Assembly: GCA_017643685.1 (NCBI GenBank)
Contig: JAEPMY010000001.1
Location: 1 to 64,000 of the forward strand
Direction of reading: 5' to 3'
Length of the DNA stretch: 64,000 nt
Source of the DNA: Sneathiella sp.
GTDB lineage: Bacteria; Pseudomonadota; Alphaproteobacteria; Sneathiellales; Sneathiellaceae
A program made the position numbers and the translations under genes. Below, piece after piece: positions 1 to 9,760 of the stretch. The first letter of the stretch is position 1. Each line of letters begins with the position of its first letter. The notes under the pieces were generated by a model. That model was given only the letters and a program-made list of their open reading frames with translations. It did no database searches and had not been told where the DNA came from.

Positions 1-471
1 ATACATGGTGGCGTCCCCACTTGTCTCAAAGCTGAGAAGGAATTTCCATGCAAGCGGCATCACCAATTCGTAGGCAAGCGCCCCACCCAGAAAGAAAAGA
101 ACCGGCGTCATGACCAGAAACGGTAAAAACGCTTTCTTTTCGTGCTTATAGAGACCCGGCGCCACAAACGCCCAGATTTGCGTCGCAATAATGGGGAAAG
201 AAACAAAAAGCGCCACGAAGAACGCTATTTTGATGTTGGTGAAGAAGGCTTCATGCAGACCCGTAAAGATCATACGCCGCCCTTCGACATCATCACCAAG
301 CGCCTGAACCAGTGGCCTGACCAAAAATGAAAAAAGTTCCTGCGAGACGATGTAGCAAAGAATAAAAGTTACAAGCAGAGTTATAACCGAATAAACAAGC
401 CGGTTTCTAAACTCGATAATATGCTCCATTAAAGGAGCTTTGCTGTCATCAATATCGCTATCTGCATGCAT
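1..471 (-). CDS. tatC: Twin-arginine translocase subunit TatC (partial, runs off window start)
   Basis: Reverse-strand translation from ATG at 471-469 gives MHADSDIDDSKAPLMEHIIEFRNRLVYSVITLLVTF...; start overlaps the tatB stop; tatAB follow upstream. Confidence 0.9.
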   Translation of the reverse strand, partial: MHADSDIDDSKAPLMEHIIEFRNRLVYSVITLLVTFILCYIVSQELFSFLVRPLVQALGDDVEGRRMIFTGLHEAFFTNIKIAFFVALFVSFPIIATQIWAFVAPGLYKHEKKAFLPFLVMTPVLFFLGGALAYELVMPLAWKFLLSFETSGDATMY

Positions 472-869
472 CAGGAAGGAACTTTTGTATCTGTTGAGCC
501 TGTATCGGTGGCGGGCTTACTGCTTTCGGATGCGTCTGCTGTGGTATCGGATGAAACCGGCTTGTCATCAGCAGGTTTTTTCGTCTCATCATCCTTAAAC
601 ATAGAGCCGAAATCACCGGTTGGATCAACCGCATCTTCAACTTGTTTCTTGATGTTGAAATCATCCCCCTGGACGGTCTTTTTCAGGTCGTCCAGCTCAG
701 CGTCTCGCGCGATGTCATCAATACCAGACTGAAACTCACGAGCCATACCGCGGATTTTACGGACATATTTACCCACGGTCGCAATAGCCCGAGGCAAGTC
801 TTTTGGCCCAATCACCAGAACGGCAATAATGGCCACAAAAACCATTTCAGACCAGCCAATATCAAACAT
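471..869 (-). CDS. tatB: Sec-independent translocase TatB
   Basis: MFDIGWSEMVFVAIIAVLVIGPKDLPRAI N-terminus typical of TatB. Confidence 0.95.
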   Translation of the reverse strand: MFDIGWSEMVFVAIIAVLVIGPKDLPRAIATVGKYVRKIRGMAREFQSGIDDIARDAELDDLKKTVQGDDFNIKKQVEDAVDPTGDFGSMFKDDETKKPADDKPVSSDTTADASESSKPATDTGSTDTKVPS

Positions 870-913
870 GGCTCACCACTAATTTATCAAGAAGACGGGA
901 ATAACAGCTCAAA

Positions 914-1138
914 TTAGCTTTGAGCTGCTTTATCCTTATCCTCTGCCTTTTCTTTTGCAGAGGCATCAGAGCTGATTTCCTTTTTGGCATCGGACTCTGT
1001 GTCTTCGTCATTCATGCCCTTTTTGAAGTTTTTGATACCTTTTGCAAGGTCGCCTGCAACACGAGGCAATTTACCGGCACCAAAAATGATGAGCACGATG
1101 ACGAGGATCAGGATGATCTGCCAAGGACCAATACTCAT
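914..1138 (-). CDS. tatA: Twin-arginine translocase TatA
   Basis: MSIGPWQIILILVIVLIIFGAGKLPRVAGDLAKGIKNFKKG; start trimmed from the 1159 ORF start. Confidence 0.95.
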   Translation of the reverse strand: MSIGPWQIILILVIVLIIFGAGKLPRVAGDLAKGIKNFKKGMNDEDTESDAKKEISSDASAKEKAEDKDKAAQS

Positions 1139-1312
1139 GATAAAAACTCCTGGTCTCAAAATAGAGACATCGAAAAATCTAAATTTTAAGTCCCTGCACG
1201 GCTCCCTAACCGTTTGTCGCAGCGGACAACTCCCATACCCTTTATATAACCATGATTTTCAAAAGATACGATAGAAAATTTTAGAAATCTCGCGATCTCA
1301 CTCACCAGATGA

Positions 1313-2356
1313 TCACGCGAAACAGAAAACCTGCCGACGATCGAGGGAGATGGCACATTCACTGCCCACAATTGGGGTTAGAATGCTTGCGGCACGCGCG
1401 GTAATAACCTGCCCGCTTGGCAATTCCAACTCAATCAGGGAATAAGGTCCCAAATTGCGGGTCAGCCTCACCTTCGCCTTTGGCTCGCTTTCATCTTGTG
1501 GCGGGCTCAACCGAATGGCTTCAGGCCGCACCAGAACATCAACGGACTTTGGCAAATTCTCAGTTTCAGGCCAAGGCACCTGCCCCAGCTCTGATTTCAA
1601 AATCCCCTCTTCCACCTCAGCGGTCACCCGATTGAGGGAGCCAAGGAAAGATGCCACGAACTCATCAACAGGCTCACTGTAAAGTTCTGCCGGAGTGCCT
1701 TGCTGAACCACACGTCCATCCCGCATCAGGATGATATGATCCGCCATCCGCATGGCTTCCTCTGGGTCATGGGTCACCAGAAGAGTTGTTGTATGTCGCT
1801 CTTTCAGAATACGCAGGGTTTCATCCCGTACATGATCCCGAAGCACCGTGTCCAGGCCAGAGAAAGGCTCATCCATCAGGATCACCTTCGGGTTAGGCGC
1901 AAGCGCCCTTGCCAGAGCAACGCGCTGCTGCTCCCCGCCTGAAAGCTCATGCGGGTAGTTCTCGCCATAACGGCCAAGGCCCAGTTGTGTCAGGATCGTA
2001 TTGGCAATCTCGGCCTTTTCAGCCTTTGACTTATCCCGAAGGCCAAAGCAGACATTATCTGCAACGCTCATATGAGGAAAAAGGGCATAATCCTGAAAAA
2101 CAAGACCAACGTTTCGCTCTTCCGCCGGGATAAATCGCCCCTCACCTGCGACCAACTCGTCACCAATGGTAATCTGGCCCGCATCTGGGGCTTCAAGCCC
2201 TGCCGCCAGACGAAGGGTGGTTGATTTACCGCAGCCGGATGGTCCCAAAAGACAGACGACCTCTCCCGCGGCAATGGACATCTGGTCAATTTCCACCACG
2301 AAATTATCGCTATTGCGATGAGAGATATTCTGAAGTTGAAGTGTATTTTTTTCCAT
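1313..2356 (-). CDS. ABC transporter ATP-binding protein, Fe3+ (FbpC)-type
   Basis: Walker A GPSGCGKST, LSGGEQQR signature, Walker B VILMDEP, C-terminal TOBE-like region; next to a double permease. Confidence 0.85.
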   Translation of the reverse strand: MEKNTLQLQNISHRNSDNFVVEIDQMSIAAGEVVCLLGPSGCGKSTTLRLAAGLEAPDAGQITIGDELVAGEGRFIPAEERNVGLVFQDYALFPHMSVADNVCFGLRDKSKAEKAEIANTILTQLGLGRYGENYPHELSGGEQQRVALARALAPNPKVILMDEPFSGLDTVLRDHVRDETLRILKERHTTTLLVTHDPEEAMRMADHIILMRDGRVVQQGTPAELYSEPVDEFVASFLGSLNRVTAEVEEGILKSELGQVPWPETENLPKSVDVLVRPEAIRLSPPQDESEPKAKVRLTRNLGPYSLIELELPSGQVITARAASILTPIVGSECAISLDRRQVFCFA

Positions 2357-2365
2357 CTGGCAATC

Positions 2366-4066
2366 CTATCGCGAACCCGGCCGGGATCGACTGATGGCAC
2401 GGCTTAATATAATCACAGGCAGAATACCAGCCAAAACAATGGCAATAGAAGGGCCCGCCGCCTCAGCAAGGCGTTCATCTGATGCAAGTTCATAGGCGCG
2501 TACCGCCAAAGTCTCAAACCCAAATGGTCGCATGATCAAGGTTGCCGGCAGCTCTTTCATCACATCTACAAACACCACCAAAAGGGCGGTCATAGCGCTG
2601 CCGCTCATAATCGGGATATGCACCCGGCGAAGCATACTGAACCCCGTAACCCCAAGGGTGCGAGAGGCCCGCTCCATATTGGGGGTGATTTTCTCGGCGC
2701 TTGCCTCAACCGTGTTCAGGGAAATTGCCAGAAAACGGACGATATAGGCGAAAATCAGCGCCACCATGGTCCCGCTTAATATCAAACCGGTAGAGATCCC
2801 AAAACTGTCCCGCATAAACTGATCAATGCTGTTATCCAAAAATCCGAATGGGATCAGAACGCCAACGGCCAAAACCGGCCCCGGAATGGCGTAGCCCATT
2901 GACGCCAAGCGCACTGAATAAAAGCCAATCTTTGAGGCACCCGCTCGTTGTTCCTGCCGCTGGGCATAGACCAGATAAATGGCGACTAACAAAGCCAGAA
3001 AACTGGCAAAGGCGGCAACGCTTACGCTACTCCAAACCAAACTAGCGAAATCCGCATTCAAAACCGTTTCCGGATACAGGAAAAACTTGGTCAGAAGCCA
3101 ACCGACCGGAAGTAAGAAACCAAAAAAGATCGGTAAAAAACACAAAAATGACGCTAAAAACGCCTTTGGTACACTAAAAGTGCTTCGGCGAATTTCCTGA
3201 TAACGGCTACCCGCATGATAGAATTTTCGTTTCCCCCGGCTTGTTCGCTCCAACAAAACCAGCAGGAAAACAAACCCCATCAACACGCCCGCAAGCTGCG
3301 CGGCGGCGGCGGGCTCATTTAACCCAAGCCATGTGCGGTAAATACCAGTGGTAAAAGTATCCACGGCGAAATACTGAACCGTTCCGTAATCCGCCAGTGT
3401 TTCCATCAGCGCCAGTGCAAGACCGGTTACGATTGCAGGACGGGCGAGTGGCAGGGCAATCCCCCAAAACACTTGATGGGGTTTCCGGCCAAGGGTTCGG
3501 CCCACCTCTAACGCGCAAATGGACTGTTCCAGAAAGGCGGCCCGCGAAACCATATAAACATAAGGATACAGCACCAAACCAAACATGAGCGCGGCACCGC
3601 CAACAGACCTAATTTCAGGGAACCAGTAATCCTGACGGGTCCAGCCGAACATATCCCGAAGGAAGGTTTGCACAGGCCCGGCAAAATCAAACATCCCCGT
3701 ATAGGTATAAGCAATGATATAGGCAGGCATCGCAAGGGGAAGAAACAGGGCCCATGTGAAGATTTTCCGCCCCGGAAATTCATACATGGTGACAAGCCAC
3801 GCCGTACTCACCCCGATCAAAAGCACAAGCCCCGAGACCGCAAACATCATAATGATCGTGTTGGAGAAATACTGCCAGAGAACCGTACTGATCAGATGTT
3901 CCCAAACATCAATGGCAGGCACAAACATAAACCCGACCACCACAAGGATCGGCACCGCCACGCAAAGGGCAACAAACAATGCACCCAACGCGTTAAGTCG
4001 CCCATTGAGCCCAAGAGAAGACCGCTTTTTATGACGATGAATGGATATGTTATCCGCTGCTGCCAA
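2366..4066 (-). CDS. ABC transporter permease, Fe3+ (FbpB)-type, duplicated permease domain
   Basis: 566 aa polytopic protein with two binding-protein-dependent permease halves (EALADYG/ETLADYGTVQYF, DVMKELPATLIMRPFGFETLAVRAYE). Confidence 0.85.
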   Translation of the reverse strand: MAAADNISIHRHKKRSSLGLNGRLNALGALFVALCVAVPILVVVGFMFVPAIDVWEHLISTVLWQYFSNTIIMMFAVSGLVLLIGVSTAWLVTMYEFPGRKIFTWALFLPLAMPAYIIAYTYTGMFDFAGPVQTFLRDMFGWTRQDYWFPEIRSVGGAALMFGLVLYPYVYMVSRAAFLEQSICALEVGRTLGRKPHQVFWGIALPLARPAIVTGLALALMETLADYGTVQYFAVDTFTTGIYRTWLGLNEPAAAAQLAGVLMGFVFLLVLLERTSRGKRKFYHAGSRYQEIRRSTFSVPKAFLASFLCFLPIFFGFLLPVGWLLTKFFLYPETVLNADFASLVWSSVSVAAFASFLALLVAIYLVYAQRQEQRAGASKIGFYSVRLASMGYAIPGPVLAVGVLIPFGFLDNSIDQFMRDSFGISTGLILSGTMVALIFAYIVRFLAISLNTVEASAEKITPNMERASRTLGVTGFSMLRRVHIPIMSGSAMTALLVVFVDVMKELPATLIMRPFGFETLAVRAYELASDERLAEAAGPSIAIVLAGILPVIILSRAISRSRPGSR

Positions 4067-4193
4067 AATCAGACCTGAAATATTAAAGACTTAAGCAATT
4101 GAATAAGCCTCTCATTTGCAGATGTAAATAGTAATCACTCGCATGGGCGAAATTGACGCACGGATATCCCTATTTAAGCGAACAAGTGCGGGA

Positions 4194-4793
4194 TCAGTCC
4201 TCGTTTTCCTCCCGATCCAGAGGAGTGGCGGCCTCTTCGCCAAACTGATCAAACAATCCCGCTGGCTCTGTATTGAGCAAACCGCTGGCCTTCATTTCAT
4301 CAAAGCCCGGTAGGTCCCGCACATCATCAAGCCCGAAATGCAGCAGAAAATCTTCGGTCGTACCGTAGGTGACAGGCTTGCCCGGTGTGCGGCGGCGGCC
4401 TCGCGGCCGGATCCAGCCTGCCTCAAATAAAACATCCATAATCCCGCGGCTCAGCCCTACCCCGCGAATTTCCTCAATCTCTGAGCGGGTGATCGGCTGA
4501 TGATAGGCGATGATGGCGAGGGTCTCCAACGCAGCGCGGCTGAGCTTGCGGCTTGTCTCCCGCTCCTCCTGCAATAACCATGAGAGGTCGGACGCCGTCA
4601 TAAACAGCCATTTCCCCGACACCTTCACCAGATTGAAGCCCTTATGTTCATAGATCTTTTGTAGCTGCTCCAAAATATCGTAAACATCCGCCTCCTCCGG
4701 CAGGCGGGCCGCAATTGACACTTCATCCAAGGGCTCTTTAGCCGCAAATAATAAGGCTTCAGCCATGCGTAAATGATCAGGATTGATACTCAT
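4194..4793 (-). CDS. scpB: SMC-ScpB complex subunit ScpB
   Basis: AEALLFAAKEPL..., LETLAIIAYHQPITRSEIEEIRGV signature; start overlaps scpA stop. Confidence 0.93.
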   Translation of the reverse strand: MSINPDHLRMAEALLFAAKEPLDEVSIAARLPEEADVYDILEQLQKIYEHKGFNLVKVSGKWLFMTASDLSWLLQEERETSRKLSRAALETLAIIAYHQPITRSEIEEIRGVGLSRGIMDVLFEAGWIRPRGRRRTPGKPVTYGTTEDFLLHFGLDDVRDLPGFDEMKASGLLNTEPAGLFDQFGEEAATPLDREENED

Positions 4794-5602
4794 GACGGAT
4801 CCTCTCTTTTCGCGGCACGAATTTGAATAGGGCCAAAAGTCTCTGACTGGCGAACTTCCAGCTCCCCCTCTTTCACAAGCTGGAGGCTGGCAAGCAAGGT
4901 GGAGGCTTGAGCTGAGCGAATGGAGAACGGATCTTTGATATCCGTTGGCATATAATCGCGTAAATCCACCCATTCGGGCAATTTACCCAGCATTTTTTCC
5001 AGCCGCTCAAGTGCTGCCTCAACCGAATAGACAGCGGCGCGCATCAGGCGTAGCGGGTTCTGAATACCTTTTCGCTCTTCCTGCTGAACATAAGCCTGCA
5101 GCAACTCCCGCAATGTGCAGTCATATTTGGAGTGACGGATGATTTTCACACCTTCCGGCATTCCCCGACGCATGCGATCCCGTCCTGTCACCACACCGTT
5201 AATCAGCTTTTCCGCCGCGCCGCGCATCGCTTCCAACTTTCGAAGCTGAAATGCAAGGCGATCTGCCAGTTCTTGCCCTGATGGGCCTGCATCTTCCTCC
5301 TCAGGTGGCAGAAGAAGCCGCGATTTCAAAAATGCCAGCCATGCCGCCATCACCAGATAGTCAGCCGCAATTTCAAGCCGCAGCTTTCGAAGCTCCTCGA
5401 TAAAGGCGAGATACTGTTCGGCAAGTTCAAGAATGGAAATTTTGAGAAGATCAACTTTTTGATCACGGGCCAGCACCAGCAAAATATCCAGCGGGCCTTC
5501 ATACCCGTCCAGATCGACCACCAACGCATTATCAGGCGGAACAGGTTTCTCATCCGCCTGAAAATGGTCATTCTTATCAAAAAGTCCCTTATCCTTTGTC
5601 AC
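4790..5602 (-). CDS. scpA: Segregation and condensation protein ScpA
   Basis: DGYEGPLDILLVLARDQKVDLLKISILELAEQYL signature. Confidence 0.93.
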   Translation of the reverse strand: MTKDKGLFDKNDHFQADEKPVPPDNALVVDLDGYEGPLDILLVLARDQKVDLLKISILELAEQYLAFIEELRKLRLEIAADYLVMAAWLAFLKSRLLLPPEEEDAGPSGQELADRLAFQLRKLEAMRGAAEKLINGVVTGRDRMRRGMPEGVKIIRHSKYDCTLRELLQAYVQQEERKGIQNPLRLMRAAVYSVEAALERLEKMLGKLPEWVDLRDYMPTDIKDPFSIRSAQASTLLASLQLVKEGELEVRQSETFGPIQIRAAKREDPS

Positions 5603-5638
5603 CGATTGCCCCTTATACCGGCTTACATCAGGAAAAGG

Positions 5639-6316
5639 TTAGCTTAAGCCCGCAAGTTTCGCAATGACGGAGAAAGTTGGCGTAATCAGGACATCATAAG
5701 CCCACGACATCACATTGATTTCATTACCAAGTTCTCGCGTCACCATCGGCATGATGATGATCACGCCAATCAAAATGATAAAGCCGTATTTTTCAAGCCG
5801 TGCGAGCGGTAAAGCCAGTGAATTTGGTAAAATACCAACTGCGATCCGACCGCCGTCCAACGGTGGGATCGGGATTAGATTGAATAACCCCAAAACAATA
5901 TTCAGCAGAATACCATTACCCATATTGTGGATCAGCCACATGCCAACCCCTTCCCCAAAGAGGGGCGCAATATGCAGACCAAGTGCAAATAGATACGCCA
6001 GCAGGAAATTCATTGCCGGACCGGCAAGCGCCACCCAAACCATATCCCGGCGCGGATTTCCCAACCGTCCAAAATGCACCGGAACCGGCTTCGCATAGCC
6101 AAACAGGAACGACGCCTTGAGTAACAAAAGCGCCCCCGGAATAATGATCGTACCCATAGGGTCGATATGCTTCAGCGGATTTAAGGTAACCCGCCCCTGC
6201 ATTTTTGCAGTTGGGTCCCCAAGTTTCCACGCCGCGAAGGCGTGCCCTGCCTCATGCAGCGTAATGCCCAGCAATGCAGGAATAATCCAGGTGGAAGCCG
6301 TATACAAAATATCCAT
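5639..6316 (-). CDS. Site-2 protease family (M50) membrane metalloprotease
   Basis: HEAGHA zinc motif and NLIPIPPLDGG motif. Confidence 0.9.
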   Translation of the reverse strand: MDILYTASTWIIPALLGITLHEAGHAFAAWKLGDPTAKMQGRVTLNPLKHIDPMGTIIIPGALLLLKASFLFGYAKPVPVHFGRLGNPRRDMVWVALAGPAMNFLLAYLFALGLHIAPLFGEGVGMWLIHNMGNGILLNIVLGLFNLIPIPPLDGGRIAVGILPNSLALPLARLEKYGFIILIGVIIIMPMVTRELGNEINVMSWAYDVLITPTFSVIAKLAGLS

Positions 6317-6328
6317 AGGGTAATCCGT

Positions 6329-7375
6329 TTAACTGATCAGAGAGAGAAGCTCTTCCAACTCTTGAATGGCGCTTTCGCGGTCAAATGGCGCTACAACTTC
6401 ACCTTCTGTTGGCATGACGGCACCACTTGCCATCACCCGATCTTTCACCGCTTCTGACATATGGGAAATACGCGGGGCAATGTCACACATCTCTTCCATA
6501 TGACCTGAACAATGCAACAGAATATCAATGCCTGCGGTATACGCCGCCTCTGCCCGCTCGCCCAATGTGCCTTTAAGCGCGTTCATATTCAGATCATCTG
6601 AAAGCAGCAGACCCTTAAAGCCAATATCTTCGCGGATGATGTCCTGAATAACGGTTTTGGATTGGGTGGCAGGGGCGTTGAGATCGATCTGATCAAACAC
6701 AATATGCGCCGTCATCGCCCACGGCAGTGCATTGAGCGCCTTGAACGGGGCAAAATCACTTTCTTGTAACTCTGCCCGCGTCGCGGAAACTGTTGGCAGT
6801 TCATGATGGCTATCAACGGTGCCACGTCCATGCCCCGGAAGATGTTTCATGACAGGGATGATGCCGCGTTCGATATACCGATCCGCGATCACAGCCCCTA
6901 AACGGCTCAAAATCTTGATGTCTTTATGAAGCGCCCGATCGCCAATCACATTTGATGTTTCGGGCCGCGGCAGGTCAAGGCAGGGGCTGCAATTGACGTT
7001 AAATCCAACACGGGTCAAATCATCAGAAATGATATCCGTCGCCAAAATGGCGGCCCGCTCCCCTATTTTGGGATCAATATCAAAAAGCTGCCCAAATTTC
7101 GCAAGGGCTGGTGCCTGAAACCAATGGGGCGGCCGAAGACGCTGCACGCGTCCGCCTTCCTGATCCACAAGCACAGGGGCATCCCTGCGCCCAACAGCAT
7201 GGCGAAAATCGGCAATTAGGGTTTTCAGCTGATCTGGATCACTGACATTTCGGGCAAACAGGATCAGACCAAACGGCTTTTCTGATGCGAAAAAAGCCTT
7301 CTCCTCCGCCGAAAGGGCAAGCCCCTCGACAGAGAAGATGATCGGCTTTACGCCCTCAAGATCAGTTCTTTGCAA
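6329..7375 (-). CDS. nagZ: Beta-N-acetylhexosaminidase NagZ
   Basis: VDQEGGRVQRL, KHLPGHGRGTVDSH, LLLSDDLNM motifs of GH3 NagZ. Confidence 0.93.
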   Translation of the reverse strand: MQRTDLEGVKPIIFSVEGLALSAEEKAFFASEKPFGLILFARNVSDPDQLKTLIADFRHAVGRRDAPVLVDQEGGRVQRLRPPHWFQAPALAKFGQLFDIDPKIGERAAILATDIISDDLTRVGFNVNCSPCLDLPRPETSNVIGDRALHKDIKILSRLGAVIADRYIERGIIPVMKHLPGHGRGTVDSHHELPTVSATRAELQESDFAPFKALNALPWAMTAHIVFDQIDLNAPATQSKTVIQDIIREDIGFKGLLLSDDLNMNALKGTLGERAEAAYTAGIDILLHCSGHMEEMCDIAPRISHMSEAVKDRVMASGAVMPTEGEVVAPFDRESAIQELEELLSLIS

Positions 7376-8303
7376 CGAGACAGTCCTGCTTTGCCTTTTT
7401 CAGGTCAGAACAGAGGCTATTTGCACCGTCACGGGCGGCATAAGCGCCAGCCTGAAGACGGAAGAAGGTTCCTTTACCTTTAATCTCTACAGATTGGACC
7501 TTGTGCGGCAAACCTTGCAAAAGATCATTATGTTTCTTCTGCAAGTCAGACCAGGCTTTTTCCGCTGCATCGGTGGATCGGAACGCCCCCAACTGAACGC
7601 GGTATGCAGGGCCTTTGACTTCGGCAGCTGACGGAACCGCTACTGCCACTTTCTTCGGCTCCTCTTTCGGGGCCTCGGCGACGGTTTCTTTTGGGGCCTC
7701 CGCAACTGTTTCTTTAACCGCCTCTACGGCTTTATCTGTTGTCTCTTCAACCTTTTCAGCGACCGCTTCTGCTTCTTTCTTCACGGTGTCAGCGGCCTCG
7801 GTTGCCGCCTCTTTGACGTCTTCTTTAACCTCTTCAACTTTTTCAGCAGCTTCGGCGGCAACGGTTTTTGTCTCTTCTTCGGTATCCGCCATTAGTTTTT
7901 CAGCAGTTCCTTCGGAGGTGCCCTCTGCTTCGGCTTCCTGCTCAATTTCTACCGGGGCTGGATCTTTCACCACTTCTTCCGGTGCTTCCATCAGTTTTTC
8001 AACTTTCTCTTCCTCTTTGTCACCGCTGAGGACGTTGAAAACTTTTTTATCCTGATGAGGGATTTCCATTCCGCCGGGGTCTTCCGGTTTTTCTTTAACC
8101 GGATTGTTATCCGCTTTGATAATTGGTGGGGCTAGCTGCACCCCTTTTTTGACGCCCTGATCATAGGCGTACCAAATGCCGATACCGAAACCGACCACGA
8201 TAACAACAGCAAGACCAGCGCCTAGCAATTTCCAGCGGTTAAAGGTGGGGACGTAGTCGTCTTCGAAAAAGTCACCATCATCAAATTCGTTTTTATCGCT
8301 CAC
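7362..8303 (-). CDS. SPOR domain-containing membrane protein
   Basis: N-terminal TM, Ala/Glu/Val/Lys-rich linker, C-terminal YRVQLGAFRSTDAAEKAWSDL SPOR domain. Confidence 0.85.
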   Translation of the reverse strand: MSDKNEFDDGDFFEDDYVPTFNRWKLLGAGLAVVIVVGFGIGIWYAYDQGVKKGVQLAPPIIKADNNPVKEKPEDPGGMEIPHQDKKVFNVLSGDKEEEKVEKLMEAPEEVVKDPAPVEIEQEAEAEGTSEGTAEKLMADTEEETKTVAAEAAEKVEEVKEDVKEAATEAADTVKKEAEAVAEKVEETTDKAVEAVKETVAEAPKETVAEAPKEEPKKVAVAVPSAAEVKGPAYRVQLGAFRSTDAAEKAWSDLQKKHNDLLQGLPHKVQSVEIKGKGTFFRLQAGAYAARDGANSLCSDLKKAKQDCLVAKN

Positions 8304-9319
8304 TAAATGAACTCCTTAACCCTGTCATGCCCCAGCGCCTCAAGTGCATCCTCCAAGAGATGCGCCAGCGCGTTCAATAATTCCCGCCTGAGCGGTGCGC
8401 ATTCGCCTGCTGTCAAATAATCAGACGATTGCAACCGTTGCGTCTTGTATAATTCAAAAAATAACAGGGATGCCCCTGTCAGAAAACCCGTCAAATTAAC
8501 CAAACTCTGTTCTGACAGGGATTTGTGCAAAATTTGAGGCCATCCTATCAGATGACGAACGAGTGCCATCTCTTCTTCCCCCGAAAATCCAACCTCGTCA
8601 GAGATTAAAGCGACATCCTCACCCGCTGCTGCGTTTTGATCCAGAAGACGATGGATCGTCGCATAAGTGTAGGGAAGCAAAAAGGCAGGCGCGTCATAGG
8701 ATCGATCCAGCGCCTTCGCCGGACTGAAATGAATGGCAAAGTCATCATCATGGGTGAGAATGGCAAGCCGTAAAGTCTGCTCTCCGCATTTTGCGAGGGC
8801 AGCAGAGGCATTAAATCCGCTGCGTTCCATTTCCTCTGTCTCTAAGATTTGCGCAGAACCACCCAACATCTTGGCAAATTTGGATAAGGCCTCCGCTGTC
8901 CAGCGCCTTTTCAACGCCATTAGATCGGCATCCCCCGCCGGAACAGAGATATTGAGACTAGGCTCATATCCCCCTGCCCCGTATCTGACACCCATTTCAG
9001 ACAGCATGATAATTTCTTCTGTCCAGTAAGACGGATCAAAGAAGATATTCAAATCCCGCCCAGAGGAGATTTTGACGGACGCAACAGCCGATATATTCTC
9101 CAGTGCCGGAATAATCTTGTCCTCCGGTGACGGGTCCCCATTTGTAAGTTGCAGGATATTACTGGACAGGTCCCCCCATTTAGGGTCTCTTGGCGGGCGA
9201 AGCTTCAAGGAGCTATGATCCTGCCCCTTATCCGCTAGATAGTCTTGTAGAATAGACAGGATTTGGTCGTAGAGTGTCGCAGTCATCTTTTCTGTATTGA
9301 TACCCATGGCAATTGACAA
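8303..9319 (-). CDS. ArgRS-like protein without catalytic core: ArgRS N-terminal-like domain plus DALR-type anticodon-binding C-terminus
   Basis: LKLRPPRDPKWGDLSSNI resembles the ArgRS N-domain; LRLAILTHDDDFAIHFSPAKALDRSYDAPAFLLPYTYATIHRLL resembles the start of the ArgRS C-terminal region; HIGH and KMSKS absent; conserved neighbourhood (SPOR/nagZ/scpAB on one side, erpA/xthA on the other). Confidence 0.75.
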   Translation of the reverse strand: MSIAMGINTEKMTATLYDQILSILQDYLADKGQDHSSLKLRPPRDPKWGDLSSNILQLTNGDPSPEDKIIPALENISAVASVKISSGRDLNIFFDPSYWTEEIIMLSEMGVRYGAGGYEPSLNISVPAGDADLMALKRRWTAEALSKFAKMLGGSAQILETEEMERSGFNASAALAKCGEQTLRLAILTHDDDFAIHFSPAKALDRSYDAPAFLLPYTYATIHRLLDQNAAAGEDVALISDEVGFSGEEEMALVRHLIGWPQILHKSLSEQSLVNLTGFLTGASLLFFELYKTQRLQSSDYLTAGECAPLRRELLNALAHLLEDALEALGHDRVKEFI

Positions 9320-9394
9320 AAGGCCCGGTGATTAATACATCAATACAACATATGGTGATTGGAAACAGTTTTATTTTGATGGGTGGAATTGCAG

Positions 9395-9745
9395 ATGGCA
9401 TCCCCGATGATTGACGAACCTCCTGTAAAATTGACGGATGCGGCGGCTAAGCAGATTAACGCCATCATCCAGCAAACCAACAGTGAGAAGAAAATGCTGC
9501 GTGTTGCGGTAAACGGTGGCGGTTGCTCCGGTTTCCAATACAGCTTCGATCTGGATGATACGCAAAACCCGGATGATCTGGTCGTGGAAAATGGCGGTGC
9601 TACCCTCCTGGTGGATAACATCTCTTTAATGTATCTGGCTGGCGCTGAGGTGGACTTTGTCAGCGACCTGATCGGCAGTGCTTTTCAGATTAAAAACCCA
9701 AACGCAACAGCGTCATGTTCTTGCGGATCATCCTTCTCTATCTAA
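9395..9745 (+). CDS. erpA: Iron-sulfur cluster insertion protein ErpA
   Basis: A-type carrier: VNGGGCSGFQYSF and C-terminal CSCGSSF cysteines. Confidence 0.9.
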   Translation: MASPMIDEPPVKLTDAAAKQINAIIQQTNSEKKMLRVAVNGGGCSGFQYSFDLDDTQNPDDLVVENGGATLLVDNISLMYLAGAEVDFVSDLIGSAFQIKNPNATASCSCGSSFSI

Positions 9746-9760
9746 ATCACCGGTATATTC

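Noticed and set aside
3668-4078. 136-aa plus-strand ORF (His/Lys/Arg-rich)
   Set aside because: Antisense to the FbpB-type permease; no family features
7615-8055. 146-aa Ser/Ala/Thr-rich plus-strand ORF
   Set aside because: Antisense shadow of the Ala/Glu/Val-rich linker of the SPOR protein; composition artefact
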